64,000 nucleotides of DNA from Proteles cristata cristata (lineage: Eukaryota; Chordata; Mammalia; Carnivora; Hyaenidae): the NCBI GenBank assembly GCA_017311185.1, contig JAESUZ010000132.1, positions 682,001-746,000 of the forward strand, read 5' to 3'. This document shows, piece after piece, positions 1 to 11,173 of the stretch (positions are counted from its first letter, which is position 1; each line of letters opens with the position of its first letter). The notes under the pieces were generated by a model. That model saw only the letters and a program-made list of their open reading frames with translations. It was not told where the DNA came from and searched no databases. The translations under genes and the position numbers were made by a program.

Positions 1-1508
1 TCCCGCTGCCTGGGTTCCCCTCCCAACTAAACCATTTGCTCCTGGACCTTGTCTCTGGGCTGCTTCTCGGCAGGCCCCATTTAAGACACACTAAACAGTT
101 AAATGTTGATCCCCTTTCCTCTGTGCCCTTGTTGGTTTATATGCTTTTTCAGCCTAAAGCTCCTATCAGGAAAGCCTGTGTGTCTTCTCACATGGGTCCT
201 GCAAGTTTTACTAACTGTGAACGGTGAGTTCGTTATTTCCTCTCTCTGGCTCATTGGCAACATTATTAAGATTGGGTGGGGAGGGGGCCCAACAAACCTC
301 ACAAACTGAAAATAACTCCTTCCTGGACAATGTGCACTTTAGGATTGGGAACCCCACCACCCAAGCCAAGGAGAAGAGGGGCCCTTAAGGGCCAACAGTG
401 AGAGACATGTCGGGTCCCAGGCAGCTGAGGGGCCAGGGCGGGGAAGCTTCCAGCGCGCTCATATGAGCTACAGAGCTGTGCTGGCCAAATGGTGCCTCGT
501 GAGCACGGCGGTTCTAGAGGCTGGCTGAGGCAAAGCATCCAGGAGACCAGCAGCCCTGCCCTCAAAAAAGGAGCCAACGCTCCGGCTACAGAGACAGCTA
601 AACAGCGATGCAATCCGGAGCCCAGCAGATCTCCATGAGTCCAGATAAGCAGCTGCATTAAGGAAGGGCTGGTTTTAAAGCTGTTCCCTGCCCCTTGAAT
701 TACCTCAAATTCACTTTCATTTCCTCCCCAGGATGATTCTATTTCTTCCAAGTTTATGTCCCTTTTGGGGAAGCGAAGTCACATGCCCAAACGATTTAGG
801 AGATATCTGAGGACATACACGTCAGCCACCTCACCTGCTTTTCTCAAATGCTGATGGCCAGGCCACCAGCACTCCAAAGCCTTCCCCAGGGACCTCTCAG
901 CCCTGGTGGCCTGTGATGTGTGATGCACCACCTAGGGCGATGGCTGAGGGACAGCCCTGCTCATCCCACATCAATGGGTCCTGCTAGGTAACCATCAGGC
1001 GCTCTGGTCTCCCAGTGCTCACCCACTACGCCTCCCTGAGCAAGACCTTCACCCATCTGTCCCAGATTCCACAACTGCTGAGGTGACGTGTAATAACAAG
1101 CGCTTCAGAGTTTTGAGGATCACATGCAATAATGCACATCAGGAGCCCACAGGAGCTCGTGGTGTGTAATATCCAGCTCCTCAATCTCGGCCAGGAGTAA
1201 GAAATAGTGACAGCGGCGGCGGAACGGTCGCAGTGCTGAGGGGCCTGGGGTGGACTTGCCTCTCGCATCTCTAGCAGCAGGCACGACACGCAGTACATAG
1301 CGCACGCCTGGTAAGTACTGGCATGGGAGAATGAGCAAACCAAGCCAGGCTGAAGATATTGCTTAAAGTGGCAACTTACTGTGCACTTACCAGATCCCGG
1401 TTCCTGTGCTGAGCATGTCATATAGAGCCCCTGATTTTGAGTTGAGATTATTCCCTACTGTGGCGATTTTTTCCATGTGGAGTGAGCTCCACCTGTGGAA
1501 AGACCCCT
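1..1508. other. No recognised element; apparently single-copy DNA
   Basis: I see no repeat that I can name with confidence and no exon with splice sites and a recognisable product. Short open frames occur on both strands but encode nothing familiar. Positions 1040-1150 carry a faint MIR-like pattern (a TTCACCCATCTGT-like core followed by an AAGCGCTT-like stretch), too weak to call as a separate element. Confidence 0.5.
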
Positions 1509-1512
1509 GGGT

Positions 1513-1539
1513 GTCTGTCTGTCTGTCTCTCTCTCTCTC
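1513..1539. repeat. (TCTG)n/(TC)n microsatellite
   Basis: Three to four TCTG units run directly into a TC dinucleotide run. It is short and probably of low variability. Confidence 0.8.
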
Positions 1540-1540
1540 A

Positions 1541-1866
1541 TTCCTTTAGGGAGTGACTCATCTGATCAGTGAGTTGGGAGGAGGAACTGAGCATGTGCAG
1601 CAGAGCCTCTGCCTACCAGCCTCTTTTGGGGAACTAGACTTTGTGCTCCCTTGTCCCCATGAGTGCTCCTGGGGAGCAGGTAGGGCTACTGGCAGCCAGG
1701 TAAGTCTGTCAGTTCTGGGGCTCAGTATCAGGAAATCCTGTCAATACAAGTCACATGTTATGACCTGGCCTTTATCAACAATTACGGTGATTTGGGGCCT
1801 CTATACAAGGACTCTTACTTATTTCAGGTTCAGGCCCTGGTAGGGAAGGGCAGTACTATTTGTTTT
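1541..1866. other. No recognised element
   Basis: A 96-codon open frame lies here on the plus strand, but it has no recognisable domain, no supported start context and no flanking splice signals. I treat the stretch as non-coding. Confidence 0.45.
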
Positions 1867-1867
1867 T

Positions 1868-2070
1868 ACTCCCTACAACATTAACATAATCTCTGCACCA
1901 ACCCCATGATGTAGATGTCAGTAACATTATCCCTTTTTTTTTTTTTAAGTATAGAGACATTAGGAGACATGCCCAAGGTCACACAGGTGAGCTAGGATTC
2001 AGACGTGGGTGTTTTTGACTCCAAAGAATGGTTCTTACCTATGCTGTATGCCGCATAGAAAGTTTCTGTC
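1868..2070 (-). repeat. MIR SINE fossil
   Basis: The plus strand shows the reverse complement of the MIR core: a CCCAAGGTCACACAGGTGAG block preceded by an 'accaaccccatgatgtagatg' segment and followed by a degraded tRNA-like end. An internal T-run has expanded. MIR is an ancient tRNA-derived mammalian SINE, so heavy divergence is expected. Ends are approximate. Confidence 0.85.
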
Positions 2071-2690
2071 CCCACCATGCACTAGAGTGGTGCAGTCTTA
2101 GGAGAAGAGACCAAAGAGGACCTTCAGGATCACCTTCTCAGGGACCCTGGCCTGGGCCTGCCCCACATCCTTCCAAGGGACGGCCCTGGCAATCATCATC
2201 CTAGGGATCCTTCCACCAGCCAGGCTTTCCTTGGGGCCTTTGTCTCTCACAAGAGCTCTTCCTCTTGCACATTTTCTTCTCTCCACTCTTCACACTTGGC
2301 AAAAATATCCCAAGCCTTGAAGGACACGAAACTCTAATAGATCCCTTCATGGGCATGTTCAAGTTTCTTCCTGTTGCCTCTCTTATTATTTTTTTTTATT
2401 TATTCCTGGACACTCTCCGGACAAGCCCATTTGTTTCTCAAATGACTCGGCGCTGCTGTGTGGCACTGGTCAGGGACAGAGCATGCCCTCACCCCTTCCT
2501 ATGCGATCTCTCCTTCCGGGCATTGGCAACACCCCTCCCGCACCCCCATTCAGTTGGCTGTTTACAGAGGCAAGGAATGAAGAGTCTGGAAGGCATTCTG
2601 CCTCCTCTTCATTTTCCTCTCCCTCCCCTTCTTCCTCCTTCACTTCTTTCTCAAATAACAACCTAGCTTTCTGCATCTAAAACATACTGA
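2071..2690. other. No recognised element
   Basis: C/T-rich, apparently single-copy sequence. Opposed short frames on both strands around 2265-2680 reflect the skewed composition and do not look like genes. Confidence 0.45.
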
Positions 2691-2691
2691 C

Positions 2692-2880
2692 TGGTTGTAA
2701 ACTCCAAAGATTTGGAGTTGAAGGGTCCTCTACTTTTCTAATACTATAGATGAAGAATGAAGGCACAGAGAGGTTAAGAGACCTGCCTAAGGTCCCACAG
2801 CAAATGAGTAGCCAAGCCAGACCAATCTGCAATCTCTTGACTCTCGGTCCAGTGCTTATCCCAGAATGCTGTGTGGTTAA
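2692..2880 (-). repeat. MIR SINE fossil
   Basis: The block reads 'gatgaagaatgaaggcacag' then 'agaggttaagagacctgcct' and a 'aaggtcccacagcaaatgag' core, which is the reverse complement of the MIR core and tail. It ends near the degraded tRNA-like portion. Confidence 0.85.
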
Positions 2881-2974
2881 ACTGATTCACTGGGTTTATA
2901 GTCTTGACTTCAGGAGCGCATATTGAGTGAAGCAATCACATTCCATGCCCAACCCTATAGAAGTCAAGTTCTGT

Positions 2975-3395
2975 TGCATCTGTTCCGTCAGGGTGAGACC
3001 CCACCTCCTCCTTCCCTGCCCCTTGCTCACTTTTCTTACTCTTGTGCAGCATCAGTTCCTGCTCCAGGGCCTTGACATAGGCTGTCCCCTCAGACCAAAG
3101 ACCCTTCTTGGGTCTTTCAGGTGCTCCTTGATTGTTCGGGTCTCTGCCCAGATGTCCCCATCTTCCCTGTATGGTCTCCTCTTCCCTGTCACTTTTTATG
3201 GCTCCCACCGTGCTTTATGTTTTAGAGCACTGACTACTCTCTGAAACATCATTCGCACTTGTTCTCTTATTTTTGTCTGCCTCTGGGTAGAAATGTGAAC
3301 TCCGTGGAGGCAGGGCTCTCCCCTGTGCCCTGCTGTCCCCAGTGCCTGGGATCATCAGTAGATGATCAGTAAATGATGAATTTGTCTACTCTGAG
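2975..3395 (+). repeat. LINE-2 3' end
   Basis: A typical L2 3' untranslated region. The 'gtctttcaggtgctccttga' section is followed by 'aaatgtgaactccgtggagg', then 'tgctgtccccagtgcctggg', and ends in a 'gatcagtaaatgatgaa' tail equivalent to the L2 'ctcaataaatatttgttgaa' end. L2 has been inactive in placental mammals for a long time. Confidence 0.85.
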
Positions 3396-3399
3396 TGTG

Positions 3400-4335
3400 T
3401 CATTGATTGGTAGTTGTTAGGGCTGAGGTAGTTTAGAGCACCAAGCATAGGGCAGCAGGCTTTCTGGATGGCCACCTGGAAACCCCCAAGGATTCAATGT
3501 CCTGGGTCCAGCCATGGCGAGCTATCCTCCTAAGCATTAACTGGAGTCAAAAGCTCTTTGGAGCACAGCACATCTGACTCATGAAGGAGGAGGAGCCTCC
3601 ACAGGACAGTGGGGCCACATTACCTCCAATACCTGTCCAAAAACACAGGAGCCTGGACGGACCTTCAAGCAGCCCATGCAGGATGAAGGCATTCTCTCCA
3701 ACACCCTGTTCTTACCAGATAACAGATTATCTCCATGATGCGATGCCTCCTACCTCAGGCTCCACTCCCTCGCTAGAGCCCCGCAGTTCATCAGACCACC
3801 GTGGGATGCATGTTGTTGGTAGCCACTCCATCTCCCATCTGCAAAGACGAGGAAGTAGATGTTAAGATAAGAATGCAGGCTGGCTAAGTCAGAAGTCAGC
3901 AATGAATGATCTGCCTTCTGATCATGGAATTTGGGATATCGGTGGTGAGTGGGAATCGGGGATGTGTGTTTTCAGGTCCAGTGGTCCCCTTTCTGTGACC
4001 TCTAGCATCACAAATCACTGGGATCCCAGAAACCCTTCTCCTGCCTCATGAACCCCTCAGTCAAGTGAGGACAGAGTCACCACACCAAGACAGCCTCACA
4101 TTCATCTTTTCTACACTGGTGCTGAGATGTTCATATGTTCAGATAGTTCCATTTCCTGCCCTCAGCCCAAGCCAGGAGCAGTGAAGTCTGTGAAGACAGG
4201 AGAAGCCAGCCACGTACTAGGGTTGCACTGTGTTTATTCTATAGGGGAACCTGAGAGCCCTAAAATGCCCTTGAGGCTACCCAGTGCTGAACCATCCCTA
4301 AAGATGGCTTCAGTAGGCATGCTTCATTATACATC
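3400..4335. other. No recognised element
   Basis: Apparently single-copy. The 94-codon frames at 3581-3865 and 4127-4411 show no familiar product, and the second one runs into a microsatellite. Confidence 0.45.
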
Positions 4336-4340
4336 ACATA

Positions 4341-4346
4341 TTATTG

Positions 4347-4379
<33 letters not shown>

Positions 4380-4380
4380 C
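4341..4380. repeat. (TTA)n microsatellite
   Basis: About ten nearly pure ATT/TTA triplets abut the end of the adjacent MIR. It could be length-polymorphic. Confidence 0.9.
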
Positions 4381-4384
4381 ACTG

Positions 4385-4612
4385 TCTACCATTAATAATA
4401 TTATGTGCTAGGCAATGTTTGAAATATATTCCTTGTATAAATTAAATTCTCACAACAGGACCCTATGAGATAAGTACTGTTATTACATCTATTTTCAGAT
4501 GCGGAAAACTAAGGCACAAAGTGATAACTTTGCACAAGATTATGAAGCTTGTGGATGGCAAAAAAGGGGTTTTAACCAGGCTATTGGCTACAGAGCCCTG
4601 TACTGTAAGTTG
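4385..4612 (-). repeat. MIR SINE fossil
   Basis: Reverse-complement MIR: 'tatgtgctaggcaatgtttg', then 'aattctcacaacaggaccct', 'cagatgcggaaaactaaggc' and a degraded tRNA-like end. Nearly full length. Confidence 0.85.
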
Positions 4613-5018
4613 CTGAAGCTATGAATTTTCCTCTTAGTGTAGCTTTAGCTACAGCCCAAGTTTGCTGTTTGTACAGTTTTCATTGTAATGACTGTGTAAG
4701 TTTTCTAAAGCTTCAGTTTTTACTTCATGGTACAAGTAAGAATTGTTTAGAAGAGTGTTGAAATTTTCTAGTGGTTTGAGGTTGGTTCTTTTTGTTCATT
4801 TGCTTGTTTGCTTTTATGAGTTAGAACTCTCTAACTGTAGGGAAACTAACTCCAGCTGACCTAAGTAAAAGAGAATAATTAATTGGTTATAAGGATATAA
4901 AAGCTTTGTGTACTTCAAGGGCAAGATGCAGGCAGACATATACCAGGGACTGGGAAGCCATCAGGGGTCTTCCTCCAGGTTTAATCTCTGTTCCCTCCTA
5001 TGTGTCTGTTTCATTCAT
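4613..5018. other. Unclassified, possibly part of an old interspersed repeat
   Basis: The segment 4830-4990 followed by the CT-rich tract and then 5190-5350 has the general layout of an old mammalian interspersed element: an 'aactccagctgacctaagta' head, a CT tract, then a 'ggcccatctggctcatg' body. I cannot name the family. Confidence 0.3.
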
Positions 5019-5082
5019 TCTCTCTCTCTCTTTCTCTGTCTCTCTCTGTATCTGTCTCCCTCTCTCTCTGTTTCTCTCTTTT
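5019..5082. repeat. CT-rich low-complexity tract
   Basis: Imperfect TC, TCTG and TTTC units. The open frames crossing it are products of the repeat. Confidence 0.85.
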
Positions 5083-5247
5083 CCCCAACTTATTTCTTCT
5101 ATCTTCAGTTCATATGGCAGATGGTGATCACTGATATTTCTCAATTTTGTGTACTGAACGTCCATCCATCCAAGAGAAGATATTCGTCTCTCTGTGTCTT
5201 GATTCCAAATTCCCAGGGAAGGAATTCTGGCCCATCTGGCTCATGTT

Positions 5248-5270
5248 CAATCATCAATCAATCAATCAAA
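5248..5270. repeat. (CAAT)n short tandem repeat
   Basis: Four to five CAAT units, slightly interrupted at the left end. Confidence 0.8.
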
Positions 5271-5644
5271 ATCCGGGGAGGTGGGGTCAAATTGTACTAC
5301 ATGGCTGCTGGAATCCCAAAGCGGGGAGACATAGTTATGCATAGTTATGTGACTCAACTGGACACAAAAAAAAATAATACTGTTTATTTTTATTATATTA
5401 TTTATCTGTCAGTTTACTACATTATGAACACTGTTTTGTTTTTGCCTTTAGGAACTTACAGAGATTTCCTCAGTTGGGTTTTTATTTTCTCATTTGCTTT
5501 CATACAAAGAAAGATGTGGTAAAGTCTGCTGTCTCTATTGTTTCTGTCCATATTTTACTATATTTTAATGCTATCTTGTTTGGCACATAAAGTTTCAAGT
5601 ATATTGCATTCAGTTTAAAAATTATATTCTTGTTCTCTGGGATG

Positions 5645-5945
5645 TTTGGTACAATTATAGAGTCTCAGGGTTGGAGGAGATCTTAAAGTCATTTAAGTTC
5701 ATTCCCCCTTCAGAAACTTGACTGTCTTCTCTACCTTTTCCCCAAGTGGCCATATAGCCATGCTTGAATTCTTCTGGTGATGGTGAACATTTGTCTTTCC
5801 TCCTATCTGGGAAGTCTGCTCCATTACTGAACTTCTCTGACAACCAGAAAGTTCTTTCTTAATAAACTGGATGGGCTCTGCCTTCCCATCACTTCTCCAT
5901 CTTGGTTCTCACATTGAGCACTTTCTCCCCTTCATATTTTTCAGA
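5645..5945 (+). repeat. L3/CR1-type LINE 3' fragment
   Basis: The order of segments follows the CR1/L3 3' region: 'tcagggttggaggagatctt' (the 'ggttggaagggaccttaga' element), 'gcttgaattcttctggtgat', 'ctgctccattactgaacttc' and 'cagaaagttctttcttaata'. These correspond to conserved CR1 3' blocks also known from bird CR1. It is very old, and no reverse transcriptase sequence remains. Confidence 0.75.
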
Positions 5946-6104
5946 TCAGTTACTAGAAACTGGTCTGAAACACAAAACCAGAGCCCCTCTTTCTGGATGC
6001 CTTTTCTAGTGGCTTCTAATGTAACAAATACATCACAAACTCTGAAATGCCGGTTGGGAAAGAGCTACTTCAATCCAAAAGTCTTCTTGTTTCTGCCCCT
6101 CATT

Positions 6105-6320
6105 TTATGAGGGATTTTTTTATATTTTAAAAAAGTTTATCTGTTTATTTCGATAGAGAGAGTGAGTGTGTGGGAGGGACAGAGAGGGAAACAGAATCCC
6201 AAGCAGGGGCTTGGTGTGGAGTTCAAACCCACGAACCATGAAATCATGACCTGAGCCAAAATTTAGAGTCAGACACTTAACTGACTGAGCCACCTAGGTT
6301 CTCTTATGAGGGATTCTTTT
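6105..6320 (-). mobile_element. Felid CAN-SINE with target-site duplications
   Basis: An inverted SINE body at 6122-6303, with T-rich tail at left, GA-rich middle and 'gactgagccacctaggttct' head at right. It is flanked by a 17 bp duplication (TTATGAGGGATT-TTTT) at 6105-6121 and 6304-6320 with one mismatch. Divergent A and B box remnants suggest an older copy. Confidence 0.93.
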
Positions 6321-6655
6321 AAAAGTTAAGGCTGGTTTTCTTTGCCTCCATTTCTCCTAATTTCATCACAGGTTCTAGAAATAAGCTTACAAAGAGCAAT
6401 TCTGCATGGGGTGGGGAAAAGACAGAGAAGCAAGAAAGTGAGAGAAAGCAAGAGAGAAAAAGAGAGAAGAGTGCAGTGTTTATGTGCAGGAGGATGCCTT
6501 CAGAGCCCTGGTGCGCAGGCAGAGTTCTGGAAAACAGAGCCACTTGGAGAGACTGATGATCATAGGTGGATGAAGCTTGTGGAGTGAGAAGTAGCTGTTA
6601 TAGGGAGGACTGCTGCTGTCCAGGTTGCCCATCTGAGCATTGCCGTTGGAGGTGG
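6321..6655. other. No recognised element
   Basis: Purine-rich on the plus strand (6415-6470, AGAGAAAG-type). Open frames on both strands follow the composition and show no product. Confidence 0.45.
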
Positions 6656-6659
6656 GTAT

Positions 6660-6845
6660 TCATTTTGTTTGTGTGTGCATGTCTCTTCCAACTAGGATGT
6701 AAGCTCTACATAACCAGGGATCTGATCCCCACCCCCTGCACCCCACCTACCACCGTCTTATTCACTGCTGCATCCTCAGTGCCTAGAACAACACCTGGCA
6801 CACAGGAGGCACTCATTAAATACCTGCTGAATAAATGAATGAATC
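6660..6845 (+). repeat. LINE-2 3' end
   Basis: 'aactaggatgtaagctctac', 'gctgcatcctcagtgcctag', 'acacctggcacacaggaggc' and 'ctgctgaataaatgaatgaa' are the diagnostic L2 3' terminus in order. Confidence 0.92.
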
Positions 6846-7147
6846 CCCACAGCTTAGCTTTCTTAATTATTGAGCCCCTTCTCCCCACCTTTGCAAACAA
6901 ATCATCTTCTGTTGACTGTCTTCCCTTTGATGCAAGAGAACCCACTTTCACCACCCATTCCCCCTGGATTCTTCTGTTAGCCACCCCATCAGGCTTTGTC
7001 AGTGGCTCCACAGAGGGAAGGCACTATTTACAGAAAAAGAATGGAAACAGAATTGGAGAATATTGAGCTTCCTTGAATCCACCCTTTAAAAAATGTAACT
7101 TTCTGGTCCCTGAAATTCACATGTTACTAACTTCTTTGGCTCAAAAC

Positions 7148-7628
7148 ATTTGAATTAGTTTCCTACGGCTGATGTAACAAAATCATCACAAAATTTGGTG
7201 GCTTAAAACAACAGAAATTAATTTTTCTCACAGTTCTGGAGACAAGAAGTCCAAAATCAAGGCATTGGTGGCCCATGCTCTCTCCAGTGACTCTATGAGA
7301 GAGTCCAGATTCTGATGGCTGTCAGCATCGCTTAGCTGGTGGGCACATCACTCCATCACTCCATCACTTAAAGGACAGCATCTTTAAATTTCTCTCTGCT
7401 GTCTTCATATAGCCCTTCCCTCTGTATAGTCAGTTTTCCATCTTCTCCTCTTATGAGGATACACATGAGTGGTTTTAGGGCTGACCTAGATAATCCAGAT
7501 AATCTCCCCATTTCAAGATCTTTAACTTAATCATATCTGCAAAGACTCTTTCTTTTATGAGGTGACACTTACAGGGATTAGGACCTGCCATCTTTGGGGC
7601 CATTATTCAGCCTCCTATGACACTACAG
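7148..7628 (-). mobile_element. MLT1-type LTR (ERVL-MaLR)
   Basis: The plus strand begins 'gaattagtttcctacggctg' and continues 'ggtggcttaaaacaacagaa' and 'cacagttctggagacaagaa', the reverse complement of the MLT1 3' end. It finishes near 'ggattaggacctgccatctt'. This is a non-coding solo LTR with no internal retroviral sequence next to it. Tandem 'ctccatcact' units at about 7351-7370 are a local duplication. Confidence 0.88.
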
Positions 7629-7649
7629 GCCACTAGTTAAATATGTGTT

Positions 7650-7905
7650 CAATTGACAAACACTCTTTCGGTATCTACCCTATGCCAGACCCCAGAGTCA
7701 GACAGTGGCAAACAAGGCTGATGTGAGTCCTTCTCAAACCAACACTCTGGTGAAAGATACAGCACAACACACAAGCCCATAGGTCCTGAGTGCTAATCAG
7801 CTAGTCAGTCAGCTAGCAAGGTCTTGCCTCAGTAGATCCCAGGACAGGTATGATTTGACAAGTCAGGAGGACTGGCGTGTTAGGGAATTTTGAAGGAAGG
7901 GGAGG
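7650..7905 (-). repeat. LINE-2 3' fragment, divergent
   Basis: 'caattgacaaacactctttc' followed by 'tatctaccctatgccagacc' and 'cagtggcaaacaaggctgat' parallels the reverse complement of the L2 3' end (attcaacaaatatttattga.. / ..gtgccaggcact.. / ..gtgaacaaaacagac). Heavily mutated. Confidence 0.6.
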
Positions 7906-7917
7906 ACAGGAAGCCTC

Positions 7918-8145
7918 AATAATAATTACAATCTACTTAGCACTCATTATGCATTAGGCCCTAGGACAAATGCTATAACACATTTCTAATCTAGTCCTCA
8001 CAATAAGCTCAGGATATAGGTCTGATTATCCCCAGTTTATAAATTGGGAAACTGGGGCTTAGAGTTGAAATGGTTTGTCTAGGGTCTCAAAGCCAGTAAA
8101 TGACCAAGCTGAAGTTTGAACAGAGGTCTGTTACACCACAGTGTT
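7918..8145 (-). repeat. MIR SINE fossil
   Basis: 'tagcactcattatgcattag', 'ctagtcctcacaataagctc', 'ttgggaaactggggcttaga' and a degraded tRNA-like end, all in reverse-complement MIR order. Confidence 0.85.
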
Positions 8146-8219
8146 GTTAAGCAGTCATGACTCCACCTGAGTCATTTGAGGACCCTGGGCACCAGTTAGA
8201 TTGTGAGTACTGAGAGAAG

Positions 8220-8405
8220 AGGGGAGGCAGTACTGGGTGGTGGGAAGAGCTACATTCTGGTCGTGATTGCTCAGTCATCAGTTTGTGTGTCCTTGAGTAA
8301 GTCACTTTATCACTCCAGTCTCAGTTTCCCCATGTATCACATGAAGGGAGGGGATGAATTCAAAGACCCCCTCTAACTCACATTCTCTGCATCCAGCATG
8401 GAGGG
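8220..8405 (+). repeat. MIR-type SINE fossil
   Basis: 'gtgtgtccttgagtaagtca' and 'ctcagtttccccatgtatca' match the forward MIR core, with the tail reduced to an A-run near 8410. Confidence 0.7.
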
Positions 8406-8409
8406 CCAG

Positions 8410-9105
8410 TATAAAAAAAAAAAACATTATTCTCACTCTTTGGCATTGGACAGGAGCTCACATCAAGCACCTAAGATCTTCCAAAGCTGAACACAGTAGA
8501 AGACAGTGGGTCAAAGAGACACCACAGTAGAATTACATCATGATTTAGCTGTCGCACAAAACCAATGGCCCAGGGGACTCCCGTGAGGGATTTGGAACTG
8601 ACTCTGCAGGCCATTTACTTGAGCCCAGCCTGGGTTCTGAGCACACAGAAATTCTATGGCTTCTCTACCTGCCTCTCCAGGGGGTGAGAGTCCTCAAGGG
8701 GAGAATTCCATGAGACATTCCAGAACCCAAGGGAGACCCAGATTCTTAGCTCTAATCTCCACTGATTGCAGGGTGTGGACTCATGGTCTGACCCTTACAG
8801 AGGGTCATCAATCTCTTTGACAACTTGATTAAACCTTAGAATGCTCTCCCCAGAAAAACTCTCACAAGTATGTATATATATAGTGGCATTCTGTAAAGCC
8901 CATTCATGGTTGCCAGGTGGAGAATCCTTGATGTAGAGGATGAACCCTCTGATTGGACTTGTTCCAGGAATAAATGGAGGGCTGAGGAAAGGGTCAAGGC
9001 CACGAAGACGTCACTTTATTTTCAGAGCATTTCATGTGATTCAAAAGCTGATATCTTTGTTTGGAAGGGGGGGTTCTGAGAGAAAGAGAGCAGAAAGACA
9101 TCTGC
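8410..9105. other. No recognised element
   Basis: Apparently single-copy, with a short TA run near 8875-8882. No exon-like structure was seen. Confidence 0.45.
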
Positions 9106-9106
9106 A

Positions 9107-9268
9107 GGGCACCTGAGTGGCTCAGCTGGTTAAGTGTCCGACTTCAGCTCAGGGCATGATCTCATGGTTCATGAGTTTGAGCCCTATGTTGGGCTCTGTG
9201 CTGACAGCTCAGAGCCTGGAGCCTGCTTCAGATTCTGGGTCTCCCTCTCTCTCTGCCCTTGCCCTTCT

Positions 9269-9309
<41 letters not shown>

Positions 9310-9332
9310 AAAATAAATAAACATTAAAAACG
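9107..9332 (+). mobile_element. Felid CAN-SINE, full length
   Basis: Complete head-to-tail copy: 'gggcacctgagtggctcag' head, 'gctcagagcctggagcctgc' middle, a long pure TC run (9271-9309) and an AAATAAATAAACATTAAAAA tail. It belongs to the middle sequence tier (acttCaGCtcagg, ctgacagctcag). The short open frame inside it is repeat-derived. Confidence 0.95.
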
Positions 9333-9344
9333 AATTTTTTAAAT

Positions 9345-9878
9345 CTACTGCTAAAAAACATATCTGCATACAGTTCTGAAGCAGATACTTTATTTTCTTT
9401 ACATCTGTCTTGGGATTTGGAAAATTCAACTGTATTTCTATTTCCTTGGTGATCTGGAAGTTCATCCAGAAAGATAAATCCTAGGAATAATCCTAGTCAG
9501 CAAGTAGCTAGGACAGTCCCTCCCCATATGATGGTTTTTGCTTGCCTTTCAGCAGCCCTGGGTTGTCCCTTCCTCCATCTGGGAACACACTTTGTGACTC
9601 ATATACACTGGGATAAACTGTCTAGAATCTGAGCCAGCCAGCTTTGGAAGTCTTTGGGCAGGGTATCCCACCCAGCACTACAGTGCTAAGCTTGGGTATC
9701 ACAGGATGCATCTCTGAGAAATCTGACATTTTCTCCCCAATCCTTCTGGGGTCACTAATGCTTCTGAAAATCTGATAAAGCTACATACCCCTCATTAAAA
9801 AAATGTGCTCAGAAATAGACCTTTGCAACCAAAAGGTTCACAACCTCCCTAAAGCTTACCCATGAATGCTCTAGAGCT
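9345..9878. other. No recognised element
   Basis: Apparently single-copy sequence between a SINE and a hAT fossil. No coding signal was seen. Confidence 0.45.
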
Positions 9879-9881
9879 GTT

Positions 9882-10125
9882 CCATCCAAGATGGTATATA
9901 ACCACAAACTACACGTGGACTCCTTGGAAATGTGACCAGTCACAACTGAGATATGCTGTAAGTGTAAAATACACATTGGTCTTTAAGACTTAGTATGAGA
10001 AAGAGAATGTAAACTATCTCATTAAGAATTTTTCTATGATTACCAATTGAAATGACAATATTTGCCTATATTGAATTAAGTAAAGTACTTTATTAAAATT
10101 AATTTCATTTGTTTCATAAGCCTTA
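9882..10125. mobile_element. hAT-type DNA transposon fossil
   Basis: Starts 'gagctgttccatccaagatg', a decayed form of the CAGTGCTGTCCAATA hAT terminus. It continues through 'ctgtaagtgtaaaatacaca', 'cttagtatgagaaagagaat' and 'tattaaaattaatttcattt', which I recall as a non-autonomous hAT consensus in mammals. The far terminus is lost. I do not assign a family name. Confidence 0.65.
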
Positions 10126-10129
10126 GGAA

Positions 10130-10635
10130 ACCTTGGATTTACAAATGACAAGTGTGTGGTTTAGATCCAGTCCCCCACCAGCCACTTCCTGATGCAGTCA
10201 AGGTGGCTGTGCTAGCCAGTGCTCCCCAAGACAGACCTCTCTGCCTTCTCTTTCCCGGCAACCACTTGGGGCAGAAAAGAGGCTTGGGACCAGGGAGAAA
10301 CCTTTCTAAGGAAAAAGGCCCCTGGTCAGGCGCTAGGAAGATGTGACAGCCTCTTGGCAGAGACAGAGCACGGAGCCGTCAGATGTGGCCAGGGACCCCT
10401 CAGCAGGAGAATACCCCAGGGTAAGTTTTTGTTCCTGCTGGTCTGCCAGCCTCATGCAGAGATCTCTAGGCCCAGGGTCTGGGGTCTGTAGCTCCTAAGG
10501 GCCTGGCCCCAGTTGGCCATACAAAGAGTGATGCTTCCACGTGCCAAGGAACCACGAAGGCTATGTGATGGATTCCACCATCGCCCCCCGGGGTACATTC
10601 TAGTTCCAGGCAATATCAGCTAAAAAGGACCCAGA
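10130..10635. other. No recognised element
   Basis: GC-richer, apparently single-copy. The two overlapping plus-strand frames (10152-10491) have no familiar product. Confidence 0.45.
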
Positions 10636-10639
10636 AATG

Positions 10640-10762
10640 ATGTCTAGACTAAGCCCTCATCTTACAGATGGAGAAACTGAGATTCAGATGGGTCAAGCAA
10701 ATTGCCAGGACACACAGCTGCTTAGTAATATCAGCAGGGTCTGGCACAAAGCCTGGGGCTCA
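10640..10762 (-). repeat. MIR SINE fragment
   Basis: 'catcttacagatggagaaac' followed by 'tgagattcagatgggtcaag' and 'ttgccaggacacacagctgc' is the reverse-complement MIR core. The flanks are eroded. Confidence 0.8.
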
Positions 10763-10764
10763 GT

Positions 10765-11171
10765 AAATACATGCAGCATAAATGAGAAAACAACTGACCC
10801 AGGGAAGGAATGCAGATTTTTCCTGGCATGGACCAGTGCCCCTCTTGCTATGCTCATGGACATCGTGTCCTCACCCCTCCTTCAAAAGATGGAGATTTCT
10901 TTTACTCTATTGATGACCACAGAGAAGGATGCAAGAGAAAAACAAGAAGCAGAACAAGGATCTAAAAGGAGAGATTTGACTTGAGAGCCATGATTAGCTG
11001 TCATCATCCCTCTTTTCCCTATGGAGATTTTAGGATCTCCACCAACCCCAGGTATTCTCACTTCCAGAGCCCACAGCACTGCTTACTTAACCCTACAGCC
11101 TACATGAATAGGATTTATCCCTCTTTGAGAGTTAATTTGAAATTAGCTGCTGACATATTAGGATTTATAAA
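10765..11171. other. No recognised element
   Basis: Apparently single-copy. A 115-codon plus-strand frame begins inside the preceding MIR and has no recognisable product. Confidence 0.45.
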
Positions 11172-11173
11172 TA

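Noticed and set aside
299..751. 150-codon minus-strand open frame near the window start
   Set aside because: No familiar domain, no splice structure and an unexceptional length for GC-moderate random DNA.
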